Source of the DNA: GCA-002700125 sp964434385
Lineage (GTDB): Bacteria > Chloroflexota > Dehalococcoidia > Lucifugimonadales > Lucifugimonadaceae
Reading direction: 5' to 3'
NCBI GenBank assembly: GCA_964434385.1
Contig: CAYSUW010000005.1
Coordinates: 1 to 64,000 of the forward strand
Length of the DNA: 64,000 bases
The notes beneath the pieces are model-generated. The model was not told the DNA's origin. It worked only from the letters and a program-made list of their open reading frames with translations, and ran no database searches. The position numbers were made by a program, and so were the translations under genes. Below are positions 35,738-45,034 of the stretch, in pieces; the first letter of the stretch is position 1, and every line of letters begins with the position of its first letter.

Positions 35738-37960
35738 TCATAAATTCTTAAATCCAGATGACCATGATTCATTAATTTCTTTAAGATTAATTTCTAATAT
35801 TTTGTTTATGATTAATTTATTAGATTTTACTATTCCTATATTTTCACATGGAATAGAATTCATATCGCATATATTCATAATTTTTTTTAATTTTTGGGGG
35901 TTTGCTGAAAAAATTATTGTTGATTTATTTTCACCAAATAAAGGAATCTCCCAACTATCAATTGGCATATCAATTTCTGCGCCAATATTTCCTAAAGCAC
36001 AACATTCAGAAATTGCTACAGCTAAGCCACCACTAGAACAATCATGAGCTGAATTCACTAAACCAGAATTGATGAGTTTTCTTGTTAATTTTTGGAGTTT
36101 TATTTCAAAATCTATATCTAATAAAGGTTTTCCTGATAATTGTCTTTCTATATATTTTTGAAATTCTGAACCTGCGAGATAATTAGGATTATTACCAAAA
36201 ATATCATTTCCTATTGCAATAATTAAATCATTCTCTTCTTTGAAAGAAGATGAAACGCAATTTTTAAAATCATCAATGAGTCCGACTGAACCTATAATAG
36301 GTGTTGGATATATAGAATAATTATTTGATTCATTATAAAGACTTGCATTTCCACTTATCACTGGAATTTCTAGTTTATTACAAGCATCTTTTAACCCTAG
36401 TATTGTTTCAGACAATTGAAATTGAACATCTTTTTTTTCAGGGTTTCCTAAGTTTAATCCATCTGTAATTGCTAGGGGAGTAGCTCCAACACAAGAAATA
36501 TTTCTGCATGATTCTGCAACAGCCATCATAGCTCCTATATATGGATCTAAATAGCATTTCTTACTATCACAATCAGTGCTTAGAGCGATTCCTTTTGAAG
36601 TTCCTTTTATTTGAATTACTGAAGCATCTGCTTCTCCAGGAGGTATTATAGTATTTGTCTGTACTTGATGATCATATTGTTGGAAAACATATTCTTTGGA
36701 TGAAATATTAGATGTATTTAACAAAGATTTTAGAATGCTTTTTGCAGGAATATTTTTAATATTAGGATTTGATAGTTTTTCATTCTGAAGTTTGGATAAC
36801 CATTTAGGTTTTTCTGAAACAATTTTGTAACTAGGAGCCTCCACTAAATATTCTATAGGAGTAGAAGAAAGCAAATTGTTATTTTCATATATTTCTACTT
36901 TTTTATCTTCTATAAAAGTTCCTATAACTTTAGATTCTAAATCCCATTTACTAAAGAGTTTATTAAGATTTTGATTGTATTCTTTTTTTACTATCAATAT
37001 CATTCTTTCTTGAGATTCAGATAACATTATTTCATATCCAGTCATTCCAGTTTCTCTTACAGGGACTTTTGCTACATCTAAAGATAGTCCTAGATTGCTT
37101 TTATGAGCTACTTCAATTGCTGCACTTGTTAACCCTGCTGCTCCTAAGTCTTGCATTCCTACCACCCCTTCTAATCTACAAGCTTCAAAACAAGCTTCTA
37201 AGAGCTTTTTTTCAAGAAAAGGGTTGGCTATTTGTACAGCAGTTCGTAATTCAGAATCAGAATTGAGTGATTGAGAAGCTAATCCAGAAGCTCCATGAAT
37301 TCCATCTCTACCTGTTTTAGAACCGACAAGTAATAATAAATCACCAGGGTTTTGAGCAATTGCTTTTACAGGATCAGCATCTTTAAGAATCCCAACACAC
37401 ATTGCATTTACTAGTGGGTTGTCTGTGTAACATTCTTCAAATTCTATTTCTCCACCTATATTAGGAATTCCAAGACAATTTCCATAACTGGAAATTCCTT
37501 CAACTACTCCAGATAGTAAATATTGATTTATCTTTTTGTCTATAGGACCAAACCTTAAAGAATTGAGTAGTGCTATCGGGTATGCTCCCATGGCCATTAT
37601 GTCTCTGACTATTCCCCCTACGCCTGTAGCAGCACCTTGTTTAGGCTCAACTGCTGAAGGGTGGTTATGAGATTCAATCTTCATTACAATGCTGTATCCA
37701 TCTCCTATATTTACAGCACCTGCATTCTCTTTGCCTGCTTCAATTAAAACATTTCTGCTTTTTGTAGGTAAGGTCTTGATTAGTGATTTAGTATGTTTAT
37801 ATCCACAGTGTTCACTCCACAATGCTCCAAATAAACCCAACTCTAATTTTGAAGGGGTCCTCTCTAATAGTGAAACTATTAATTGATATTCTTTAAGAGA
37901 AAGAGCAATATCTTTGAGGAATTTTTTTTCAGATTTTTTAAGTGCTTTACCGTGATTCAT
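35738..37960 (-). CDS. purL: Phosphoribosylformylglycinamidine synthase subunit PurL
   Basis: ATP-dependent synthetase of purine step four, 740 residues, the small form that works with PurQ and PurS. Visible are FGALWSEHCGYKHTKS (about 43-58), KIESHNHPSAVEP (the substrate/ATP loop), GVGGIVRDIMAMGA and QDLGAAGLTSAA, with the repeat of the fold in the second half (VISGNASLYNES). The start overlaps the purQ stop by 4 bp. Confidence 0.96.
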   Translation of the reverse strand: MNHGKALKKSEKKFLKDIALSLKEYQLIVSLLERTPSKLELGLFGALWSEHCGYKHTKSLIKTLPTKSRNVLIEAGKENAGAVNIGDGYSIVMKIESHNHPSAVEPKQGAATGVGGIVRDIMAMGAYPIALLNSLRFGPIDKKINQYLLSGVVEGISSYGNCLGIPNIGGEIEFEECYTDNPLVNAMCVGILKDADPVKAIAQNPGDLLLLVGSKTGRDGIHGASGLASQSLNSDSELRTAVQIANPFLEKKLLEACFEACRLEGVVGMQDLGAAGLTSAAIEVAHKSNLGLSLDVAKVPVRETGMTGYEIMLSESQERMILIVKKEYNQNLNKLFSKWDLESKVIGTFIEDKKVEIYENNNLLSSTPIEYLVEAPSYKIVSEKPKWLSKLQNEKLSNPNIKNIPAKSILKSLLNTSNISSKEYVFQQYDHQVQTNTIIPPGEADASVIQIKGTSKGIALSTDCDSKKCYLDPYIGAMMAVAESCRNISCVGATPLAITDGLNLGNPEKKDVQFQLSETILGLKDACNKLEIPVISGNASLYNESNNYSIYPTPIIGSVGLIDDFKNCVSSSFKEENDLIIAIGNDIFGNNPNYLAGSEFQKYIERQLSGKPLLDIDFEIKLQKLTRKLINSGLVNSAHDCSSGGLAVAISECCALGNIGAEIDMPIDSWEIPLFGENKSTIIFSANPQKLKKIMNICDMNSIPCENIGIVKSNKLIINKILEINLKEINESWSSGFKNL

Positions 37961-38649
37961 TTGATTACATAATTAATCATAGATTGAAAAATTAGATTTC
38001 CATCATTACTTCCGATGTTTCCATTACAAGCTCTTTCAGGATGGGGCATCATACCCAATACATTTCCCTGTTTATTCATGATGCCTGCTATATTATTGAT
38101 AGATCCATTGGGATTAGACTCTGTATCTATTGTCCCATTTGAATCACAGTACCTGAACACAACTTTTCCAGAATTTTCTATATCATCTAATGTTTTAGAA
38201 TCTACTTGAAAGTTTCCTTCACCATGTGAGATAGGTATTTTAAGAATTTTTTTAGAATTTATTTCAGAAGAAAATATAGTGTTGTTATTAGAAACTTGTA
38301 GATTTGTCCACTTACATTTGAATTGAAGATTTTTATTTCTTATTAGTGCACCTGGTAGAATCCCTGCTTCACAAAGTATTTGAAATCCATTGCAAATACC
38401 TATTACAGGAAAACCCTTTTTTACATATTCTCTTATTGAGTTCATTATTGGAGAAACTTGAGCTAAAGCTCCAACTCTTAGATGATCTCCAAAAGAAAAA
38501 CCTCCTGGAATAATAATTGAATCTATTCCTGAGAGGTCAGTTTCTTTGTGCCAAATATATTTTGATTTTTGCCCTAAATTATCAGAAACGGCATACTTAC
38601 AATCTTTATCACTCCATGTTCCGGGGAAAACAATAATTCCAAATTTCAT
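37957..38649 (-). CDS. purQ: Phosphoribosylformylglycinamidine synthase glutaminase subunit PurQ
   Basis: Class I glutaminase that feeds ammonia to PurL. The 230 residues show the N-terminal GIIVFPGTWSDKDCKYAV, the nucleophile Cys in VIGICNGFQIL (about 82-92), and the His-Glu pair in MMPHPERAC. It precedes purL. The third component, PurS, usually sits directly upstream but here the upstream neighbour is rpsU. Confidence 0.95.
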   Translation of the reverse strand: MKFGIIVFPGTWSDKDCKYAVSDNLGQKSKYIWHKETDLSGIDSIIIPGGFSFGDHLRVGALAQVSPIMNSIREYVKKGFPVIGICNGFQILCEAGILPGALIRNKNLQFKCKWTNLQVSNNNTIFSSEINSKKILKIPISHGEGNFQVDSKTLDDIENSGKVVFRYCDSNGTIDTESNPNGSINNIAGIMNKQGNVLGMMPHPERACNGNIGSNDGNLIFQSMINYVIK

Positions 38650-38705
38650 AAATTTTATTTTATAGGTTTATTGTAAAAAATAAATATATAAAATTAGAGA
38701 TGAGG

Positions 38706-38900
38706 TTAATAATATTTTGAAGATTGTTTAGAGCTTTTTCTTTTTTTTGAAGCTAATTTCATTTTTCTGATTTCGCTAGGAGGTTCAAAGTGTTGTCTCC
38801 TTTTGGTCTCAGAGAGTATTCCATCTTGTTGAACTCTCTTGTTGAATCTTCTTAACAAGCTGTCAAAAGTTTCTCCATCGTATTGTTTTACTTCTGTCAT
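38706..38900 (-). CDS. rpsU: Small ribosomal subunit protein bS21
   Basis: A 64-residue basic protein with the S21 pattern ESLLRRFNKRVQQDGIL variant (DSLLRRFNKRVQQDGIL) and KRRQHFEPPSEIRKMK, ending in a Lys/Ser-rich tail. A clear AGGA lies upstream of its ATG. S21 occupies the region near the anti-Shine-Dalgarno on the 30S platform. Confidence 0.94.
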   Translation of the reverse strand: MTEVKQYDGETFDSLLRRFNKRVQQDGILSETKRRQHFEPPSEIRKMKLASKKRKSSKQSSKYY

Positions 38901-38969
38901 TAATATTCCTATTTAATGTTTCTTTACCAAAAAGCATTATAACCAATAGTAAATCTAACTTCAACGAAG

Positions 38970-40457
38970 CTATGTTTTATTTATTAAAACTTCAATGGAA
39001 TTTTTGATTCTTTTTATACATTCTTCATATCCTATTATAGATAAGGTATCAAATAGTGGAGGAGCGACTTCTTTTCCTGTTAGTGCTGATCTTACTGTAC
39101 CTAATGTTTGCCTTGGTTTAAGTTGAAAAGTACCCATTAAATTTCTAAGATGTTTTTCTATATTTTCGGTTTCGAAATTTTGGCTAACTTCTGGTTTTTC
39201 TATTACTGAAAGAGTTTTTTGTAATATCATTATAGTTTCTTCTTTAGATACTCCCTTCTGAATAAGTGTTTGATTTGTTTGATTTGGAACTATAAAGAAA
39301 AAATCTACATATTCCATTAAATCATTAATTGTTTTTAATCTGTCTTTTACAAGTGGGACAATTTTCTCTAATACTCCTTTATTTAATGGCCTTTTTACTG
39401 TGTTGGGTAAATTTTTTTCCAGTTCTTGATGAAAAATTTTTGCTAAAAATTCAGTTGAATATTGTCTTATGTAAACACCATTCATCCACTTGAGTTTTTC
39501 TTGATCAAATATTGCTGGACTATCATTTAAACCTTTTAAGTTAAATTTTTTTATAGTTTCATTCTTAGAAAGAATTTCTTGGTTTTCACCTGGATACCAT
39601 CCTAGTAGGGTTAGATAATTATTTAATGCTTCAGGTAAAAATCCAGAATTTCTATATTCAAGTATCGATGTAGCTCCATGTCTTTTGCTAAGTTTTGTTT
39701 TATCTTTTCCAAGTAATAATGATAGATGAACATAAGTTGGAGGAGTAAAACCCAAAAATTCATATAACAATATATGTTTGGGTGTGCTCGAGATCCATTC
39801 TTCACCTCTTAGCACATGTGATATTTGCATCATATGATCATCAACAACATTAGCTAAATGGTAAGTAGGCATTCCATCAGCTTTTAAGATTACAAAGTCA
39901 TCTATGGTAGATAAATCGAAATTTATTGCTCCTCTGATTGTATCTGTAAATTCTCTGTTGCCACTTTTAGGAACCTTTAATCTAGTTACTATTGGTCGTC
40001 CTTCTTTTCTGGATTTTTTTAGTTCATCACTTGTTCTATTTCTAGAATACCCATCATATCCAGGAGGTTTACCATCTCTTATTTGTTTTTCCCGCATCAC
40101 TTTAAGTTCTTCAGGGGTTCTATCACATAAATAAGCATGACCATTATCTAAAAGATATTTAGCAGCTTTAGAATAGAGATGTTTTCTCTCTGATTGAGTA
40201 TATGGGCCAAAATCTCCACCTTTTTGTGGTCCTTCATCCCAATCTATCCCCATCCATTCAAGACCTTTCAAAATATTTTCTAAGGATCCTTCTTGCTTTC
40301 TTGTTTGATCAGTATCTTCTATTCGAAGTATAAATTTTCCATTATGATGTTTTGCAAAAAGCCAATTGAATAGAGCTGTTCTCATTGCTCCTAAATGAGG
40401 TTCTCCAGTTGGGCTTGGAGCAAATCTGACTCTAATATTTCCTTGATTTTTTGACAT
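38970..40457 (-). CDS. gltX: Glutamate--tRNA ligase
   Basis: Class I synthetase charging tRNA-Glu (and often tRNA-Gln in bacteria that use GatCAB). The 495 residues carry the HIGH-type sequence FAPSPTGEPHLGAMRTALFN (about 12-31), the DEGPQKGGDFGPYTQSER segment, and the KMSKS equivalent KTKLSKRHGA (about 252). The anticodon-binding C-terminal domain is complete. 13 bp downstream of the pseudouridine synthase. Confidence 0.96.
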   Translation of the reverse strand: MSKNQGNIRVRFAPSPTGEPHLGAMRTALFNWLFAKHHNGKFILRIEDTDQTRKQEGSLENILKGLEWMGIDWDEGPQKGGDFGPYTQSERKHLYSKAAKYLLDNGHAYLCDRTPEELKVMREKQIRDGKPPGYDGYSRNRTSDELKKSRKEGRPIVTRLKVPKSGNREFTDTIRGAINFDLSTIDDFVILKADGMPTYHLANVVDDHMMQISHVLRGEEWISSTPKHILLYEFLGFTPPTYVHLSLLLGKDKTKLSKRHGATSILEYRNSGFLPEALNNYLTLLGWYPGENQEILSKNETIKKFNLKGLNDSPAIFDQEKLKWMNGVYIRQYSTEFLAKIFHQELEKNLPNTVKRPLNKGVLEKIVPLVKDRLKTINDLMEYVDFFFIVPNQTNQTLIQKGVSKEETIMILQKTLSVIEKPEVSQNFETENIEKHLRNLMGTFQLKPRQTLGTVRSALTGKEVAPPLFDTLSIIGYEECIKRIKNSIEVLINKT

Positions 40458-40470
40458 TCAATCCTTAAGT

Positions 40471-41409
40471 TCAATCATTTTCTATATTATTTAATATTGT
40501 TTTTAGATCTTTTGGCAAATCACTTTTAAATTCCATTAAATTTTTAGTAACTGGATGAGTGAAAATGATTTTATTGGCATGAAGAAAATGTCTATCAATT
40601 GATATTTTGCTCTTCTTTCCATAAAGAGAATCTCCTAATATTGGATGCCCTATTGAACTAAGATGCACTCTGATCTGATGCATTCTTCCAGTAAAAATTT
40701 TAATTCTAAGTAGTGAAAAAGTTTTAATGTTTTTAATAGTTTCATACTTAGTAAGAGATTCTTTTCCACTTTTCACTATTGCTTGTTTTATTTTTAAAGT
40801 TGGGTGTCTTGCAATTGGACTATTAATAGTGCCTTCTATTGGCTCTATAATACCCTTTACCAATCCGATATATTCTTTATTAATTTCTCTAGACTTAAAC
40901 ATATTTGATAGGGATACAAATGATCTGTTATTTCGCGCTACTATTAATATCCCAGAAGTTTCTTTATCTAATCTATGAACTATTCCAGGTCTTTGAGAGT
41001 CACCTACATCTTTTATTTCAGGAAAATCATTTAATATTCCGTTTAATAATGTATGGTTAGGATTTCTTGTGCCTGGATGCACAATGATTCCTGCAGGTTT
41101 ATTGATCAATATAATATCTTTATCTTTATAGATGTAGTTTATATCAAGTTTTTCAGGAGTTAGATCAGGTTTTTCTTCAATGAATGGTTCGAAATCTATA
41201 AAATCTCCTGAGGTGAGCAAGAATGAAGGTTTTGTGATTACCTTTCCATTACATTTTAATCTATTTAATTCTATCGACTTTTGTATTTGATTTCTTGGAA
41301 TATTTAATTTTTTTGCCAAAAAATAATCAATTCTTTCTGAATTAGATTTTTTTTTAGAGTATTGGAAAGAGTACTCTTTTTGATCAAAATCTTTGCTTAA
41401 GATATTCAA
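40471..41409 (-). CDS. RluD-type ribosomal large-subunit pseudouridine synthase
   Basis: Makes pseudouridine in 23S rRNA. An N-terminal S4-like RNA-binding domain precedes the catalytic domain with the Asp in GIVHRLDKETSGILIVA, and the late motif GRMHQIRVHLSSIGHPILGD. I place the start at TTG 41409, immediately after the lspA stop, because AGGA lies about nine bases upstream. A longer frame opens with GTG at 41460 but has no ribosome-binding site and would overlap lspA by 50 bp. RluD, RluA and RluB-like specificity cannot be separated here with certainty. Confidence 0.9.
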   Translation of the reverse strand: MNILSKDFDQKEYSFQYSKKKSNSERIDYFLAKKLNIPRNQIQKSIELNRLKCNGKVITKPSFLLTSGDFIDFEPFIEEKPDLTPEKLDINYIYKDKDIILINKPAGIIVHPGTRNPNHTLLNGILNDFPEIKDVGDSQRPGIVHRLDKETSGILIVARNNRSFVSLSNMFKSREINKEYIGLVKGIIEPIEGTINSPIARHPTLKIKQAIVKSGKESLTKYETIKNIKTFSLLRIKIFTGRMHQIRVHLSSIGHPILGDSLYGKKSKISIDRHFLHANKIIFTHPVTKNLMEFKSDLPKDLKTILNNIEND

Positions 41410-41410
41410 T

Positions 41411-41935
41411 TTATAGTTTCCTGGATTTTTGTATTTTTTCTGAATTATTTTTTTTATCACTTGGTGTGGTGAAAAAAGAAAAAATTAGTAATGTTATTCC
41501 TATCACAATACTAGAGTCTGCAATATTAAATGTGGGCCATCTGTATACACCTGAAACTCCAATATCAAAAAAATCAACAACTGATCCTAAAAATATCCTA
41601 TCTAAGAGATTTCCTAAGGCTCCTCCAATTTGCATACTTATAGCAGTTATTACTAATGGTTGATCTGTGTCAAATTCCTTTAAGAAGTAAATTAATATTA
41701 TTAATACTATTATGCCTATAGTTGTTAAAAGAATATTTTGATCTTTTATTAAACTAAACGCACTTCCAGTATTTCTTACATGGGTTAGTCTAAAGAAACC
41801 TTGTTCAGGTATTGATTGATGAATTGCTAATTGAGATCTTATTAATAATTTGGTTATTTGATCTGAAATAAGTATAAAAGATGAAATGCTAAGTATAATA
41901 AGGAGTTTATTGAGATTTATTTGCTTGAAATTCAT
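41411..41935 (-). CDS. lspA: Lipoprotein signal peptidase (signal peptidase II)
   Basis: Membrane aspartyl protease that removes lipoprotein signal peptides such as that of the binding protein at the window start. The 174 residues have four predicted membrane helices, the THVRNTGSAFSL motif, and the two catalytic aspartates in GNLLDR...VVDFFDIG and FNIADSSIVIG. The hydrophilic C-terminus is Lys/Ser-rich. It precedes the pseudouridine synthase, the common bacterial order. Confidence 0.95.
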   Translation of the reverse strand: MNFKQINLNKLLIILSISSFILISDQITKLLIRSQLAIHQSIPEQGFFRLTHVRNTGSAFSLIKDQNILLTTIGIIVLIILIYFLKEFDTDQPLVITAISMQIGGALGNLLDRIFLGSVVDFFDIGVSGVYRWPTFNIADSSIVIGITLLIFSFFTTPSDKKNNSEKIQKSRKL

Positions 41936-42033
41936 TTTAGTAATTAAATTTAATACAAATTTATTAAGATGAGTATTAATATTAAGTTGTTTACATTATA
42001 TAAACTTATCATTGTAAATAAGGAAGGAACAAT

Positions 42034-43062
42034 ATGAAAATAGATTTTAGAAGTGATACCGTAACTAAACCTACAGAAGAAATGCGAAAAGCTATGTACG
42101 ATGCTGAATTGGGAGATGATGTATATGGAGATGATCCTACTGTAAATAAATTGCAAGAACTAGCTGCAGAAAAAACGGGAAAAGAATCAGCACTTTTAGT
42201 TTCTTCTGGAACAATGAGTAACTTAGTTGCTATTCTTGCATTAGCACAAAGAGGTGACGAGGCAATTGTAGGAGATAAATCTCATATTTTTTTAAATGAA
42301 GCTAGTGGAGCTTCTGTTTTAGGAGGAATCAGTTTAAGGCCTGTTAAGAATCAAGAAGATGGATCAATTGAATTTGATGATATTGAAAATTCTATAAATC
42401 CTATTGATCCTCATAAAACTAAAAGTTCTATTTTGTGCTTGGAAAACTCGCATAATTTAACTGGAGGACAACCTTTGAGTCCTACTCAAATTTCTGAACT
42501 TTCAGATTTTGGTAGAAAATTTAATTTAAATATTCATTTAGATGGAGCAAGAATTTTTAATTCTGCAGTGGCATTGAAAGTTGATTTGTTAGATTTAACA
42601 AAATCTGTAGATACTATAGGTTTTTGTTTGTCTAAAGGTTTATCTTGTCCTATTGGAAGTGTAATATGCGGACCTGAAGATTTTATAAAAGAAGCAAACC
42701 GTTGGAGAAAAATGTTAGGTGGTGGAATGAGACAAGCTGGTGTATTTGCTGCTGCAGGAATTGTAGGTTTGAATTCAATGATTGATCGAATGGATGAAGA
42801 TCATCAAAATGCAAAAAAACTCGCTTTTGGTTTATCTGAATTTTCTGAAATTATAATTGATCCTGATAGAATAAAAACAAATATTGTTAGATTTGATTTG
42901 AAAGAAATGGATTCAGATTTCTTTGTATCAAAGCTAAGAGAAAATGGTGTTTTGGTAAATGGTTCAGTGAAGACAAAGAATTTGAGAATGGTTACTCATT
43001 ATGGCATTATTTCTGAAGATATTGACTATACAATTGAAAAAGTTAGCAAAATAGTTAATTAA
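42034..43062 (+). CDS. ltaE: Low-specificity L-threonine aldolase
   Basis: PLP enzyme splitting L-threonine and related beta-hydroxy amino acids to glycine and an aldehyde. The 342 residues begin IDFRSDTVTKPTEEMRKAM, and include DDVYGDDPTVNKLQ, the LHLDGARIFNSAVAL-type Asp and the Schiff-base Lys in GFCLSKGLSCPIGS (about residue 200). An AAGGAAGGA ribosome-binding site precedes it. Single gene, convergent with rarA. Confidence 0.93.
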   Translation: MKIDFRSDTVTKPTEEMRKAMYDAELGDDVYGDDPTVNKLQELAAEKTGKESALLVSSGTMSNLVAILALAQRGDEAIVGDKSHIFLNEASGASVLGGISLRPVKNQEDGSIEFDDIENSINPIDPHKTKSSILCLENSHNLTGGQPLSPTQISELSDFGRKFNLNIHLDGARIFNSAVALKVDLLDLTKSVDTIGFCLSKGLSCPIGSVICGPEDFIKEANRWRKMLGGGMRQAGVFAAAGIVGLNSMIDRMDEDHQNAKKLAFGLSEFSEIIIDPDRIKTNIVRFDLKEMDSDFFVSKLRENGVLVNGSVKTKNLRMVTHYGIISEDIDYTIEKVSKIVN

Positions 43063-43088
43063 TTTTTAATGATTTTTTTCATTAAAAA
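43063..43088. terminator. Bidirectional hairpin terminator between ltaE and rarA
   Basis: Arms TTTTTAATGA (43063-43072) and TCATTAAAAA (43079-43088) are perfect reverse complements around a 6-T loop. The A/T-rich outer ends give a U-run whichever strand is read. It lies right at the convergent gene junction and overlaps the last codons of rarA. Its low GC makes the hairpin weak compared with standard terminators. Confidence 0.5.
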
Positions 43089-44316
43089 ATTTCTTTCCTT
43101 TTAATTCTTCTGGTAAATACTCTATTTTCTTACCCAAATTATTATGAGGGTTTTCATACCCTTTTCCGTAATTAAATCTTTTAGAAACAGAATTAGTAGC
43201 ATTCCTTAAATGTAATGGGACTTCATGTTTTATAGGTTTATTAACTTCATCTAAAGCTGATTGGATAGCTATATAGGCAGAATTGTTTTTTGGTGCTTTT
43301 GCTAAGTAAATTGTTGTTTCTGAAAGTATTATCTTAGATTCTGGCCATCCAATTCTAGCTACACTCTCTAGAGCAGATGAAGCAATTGTAAGAGCTAAAG
43401 GATCGGCTAAACCTATATCTTCAGAAGCAGAAATAACCAATCTTCTTCCGATTATTTCAGGATTTATTCCTGTATCAATTAATCTTGCTAACCAATAAAC
43501 AGAAGCATCTACATCTGATCCTCTAACCGATTTAATTAATGCTGAAATTAAATTGTAGTAATTATCATTGTTATAAGAAGTTGTTAATTCAGTTTGTAAT
43601 ATATTATTTATTTGATCTTCTGTGATAATTATTGAGTTTTGTTTCCCTTGTGAAGCTAATTCTATTGTATCTAAGATTATTCTTACATCGTTGGAAGTTT
43701 TTGAAATGAAGGTTTTTAAAGTTTCATCTGAAATTTCAATATTTTTTTCATTAAGCCTACTTCTAGGATCATGCAATGCTTGTTCAATAACATTTTTAAT
43801 TTCATTAAATTCAAGATGTTTTAGTATGAATACTCTACATCTTGATATCATAGGGCCTATTAATGTTCTACCAGGGTCTTCTGTTGTAGCACCTATAATT
43901 GTAGCTATCCCATCTTCTATAATGTTTAAAAGTGATTCTTGTTGGTTTCTAGAAAAATGGTGAATTTCATCTATAAATATTACTGTTTTTACATTTTGAG
44001 TTCCAAGTGTTTCTTTAGATTTTCTTGAAGCTTGACGAATAGATTCAACTCCGGATTTGACTGCATTAATAACTTCTAATTTAGAATTAGAAGAATTTGC
44101 AATAATATTAGCTAAAGTTGTTTTTCCTACGCCAGGAGGTCCCCACAAAATCATAGAAGGAATTATTTTTCTTTCAATGGATGTTCTTATTACTGATTTA
44201 TTTCCTAACAAATGAGATTGACCAAAAAATTCATTTAAATTTCTTGGTCTTACTCTTCTAGAGAGAGGAGAATTGTATATTTTTTGTATCTCAGAATTAT
44301 GATCAAATAAATCCAC
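43066..44316 (-). CDS. rarA: RarA/MgsA AAA+ ATPase (replication-associated recombination protein A)
   Basis: Clamp-loader-like ATPase that acts at stalled replication forks. Of 416 residues: RRVRPRNLNEFFGQ near residue 20, Walker A GPPGVGKT (59-66), Walker B IFIDEIHHF, sensor/arginine finger region and the C-terminal tetramerisation domain with RRLVISASEDIGLADP. GTG start preceded by AAGG. Divergent from coaE. Confidence 0.94.
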   Translation of the reverse strand: MDLFDHNSEIQKIYNSPLSRRVRPRNLNEFFGQSHLLGNKSVIRTSIERKIIPSMILWGPPGVGKTTLANIIANSSNSKLEVINAVKSGVESIRQASRKSKETLGTQNVKTVIFIDEIHHFSRNQQESLLNIIEDGIATIIGATTEDPGRTLIGPMISRCRVFILKHLEFNEIKNVIEQALHDPRSRLNEKNIEISDETLKTFISKTSNDVRIILDTIELASQGKQNSIIITEDQINNILQTELTTSYNNDNYYNLISALIKSVRGSDVDASVYWLARLIDTGINPEIIGRRLVISASEDIGLADPLALTIASSALESVARIGWPESKIILSETTIYLAKAPKNNSAYIAIQSALDEVNKPIKHEVPLHLRNATNSVSKRFNYGKGYENPHNNLGKKIEYLPEELKGKKFFNEKNH

Positions 44317-44371
44317 TAGTACCTTGATAATTATTTCTTTGTTTTTATATTTGAGTTAAGGTATATTCTAC

Positions 44372-44405
44372 TATTTCATGGATATATTATCTAAGTTATG
44401 AAATA
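44372..44405. repeat. Inverted repeat in the rarA/coaE divergent region
   Basis: Arms TATTTCAT (44372-44379) and ATGAAATA (44398-44405) are exact reverse complements separated by 18 bp, which itself contains a nested GATA-TAT-TATC. It lies 27 to 60 bp before the coaE start and 56 to 89 bp before rarA, an operator-like position. Chance is possible in AT-rich DNA. Confidence 0.35.
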
Positions 44406-44431
44406 TCAAAATTCAAATTTTTATTAAAGCG

Positions 44432-45019
44432 ATGTTTGTGTTAGGAATCACAGGTTTAATAGGAAGTGGCAAATCAGAAGTTTGTAAGTTGCTTGGCAAT
44501 TATGGATTTCAAGTAATCGAATTAGATGAAATGGCACATCAATCATACAAAGTTGGTACTGATGTTTATGAAGAAATAATTAATATTTTTGGATGTCAAA
44601 TAATCAACCCTGATTTAACTATTAACAGAAAGAAATTAGGCGATATTGTTTTTTTTAATAAGAAAAAATTAACTGAGTTAGAAGAACTAGTATGGCCTAA
44701 AGTGGATAATGAAATTCGAAATAGATTTAGAACTTTAAAAAAATCTTTGTGTGAAAAAGTAGTTATTGAATCTGCTTTGCTTTTTAAGAGTGGTTGGGAT
44801 AAATTTTGTGATCAGATTTGGTTTGTAGAATCATCAGAAAATATTATTAAATCAAGATTAGCTAAATTCAGAGGAATGTCTGAAGAAAAAATAGATTCAA
44901 TTTTGTCTCTTCAGTTAAATTCTCCACAGATCAAAGAAAAGGCTGATAAAATAATTTTGAATGATGATGACTTGAAAAACTTGGAAGAAATAATTAACAA
45001 AACATTAAAGATAGTATAA
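44432..45019 (+). CDS. coaE: Dephospho-CoA kinase
   Basis: Last enzyme of coenzyme A synthesis, phosphorylating the 3'-hydroxyl of dephospho-CoA. Of 195 residues: Walker A GLIGSGKSE (8-16), VIELDEMAHQSY, and the lid region SRLAKFRGMSEEKIDSILSLQ. The usual family motif is RMxxQxs in the last helix. The downstream TTG-start AAA+ gene follows within 15 bp. Confidence 0.94.
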   Translation: MFVLGITGLIGSGKSEVCKLLGNYGFQVIELDEMAHQSYKVGTDVYEEIINIFGCQIINPDLTINRKKLGDIVFFNKKKLTELEELVWPKVDNEIRNRFRTLKKSLCEKVVIESALLFKSGWDKFCDQIWFVESSENIIKSRLAKFRGMSEEKIDSILSLQLNSPQIKEKADKIILNDDDLKNLEEIINKTLKIV

Positions 45020-45034
45020 AAGAGAGGATTAATT

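Noticed and set aside
43622..43963. Open frame of 113 codons on the plus strand
   Set aside because: Antisense shadow of rarA, whose ATPase motifs are clear in the opposite frame.
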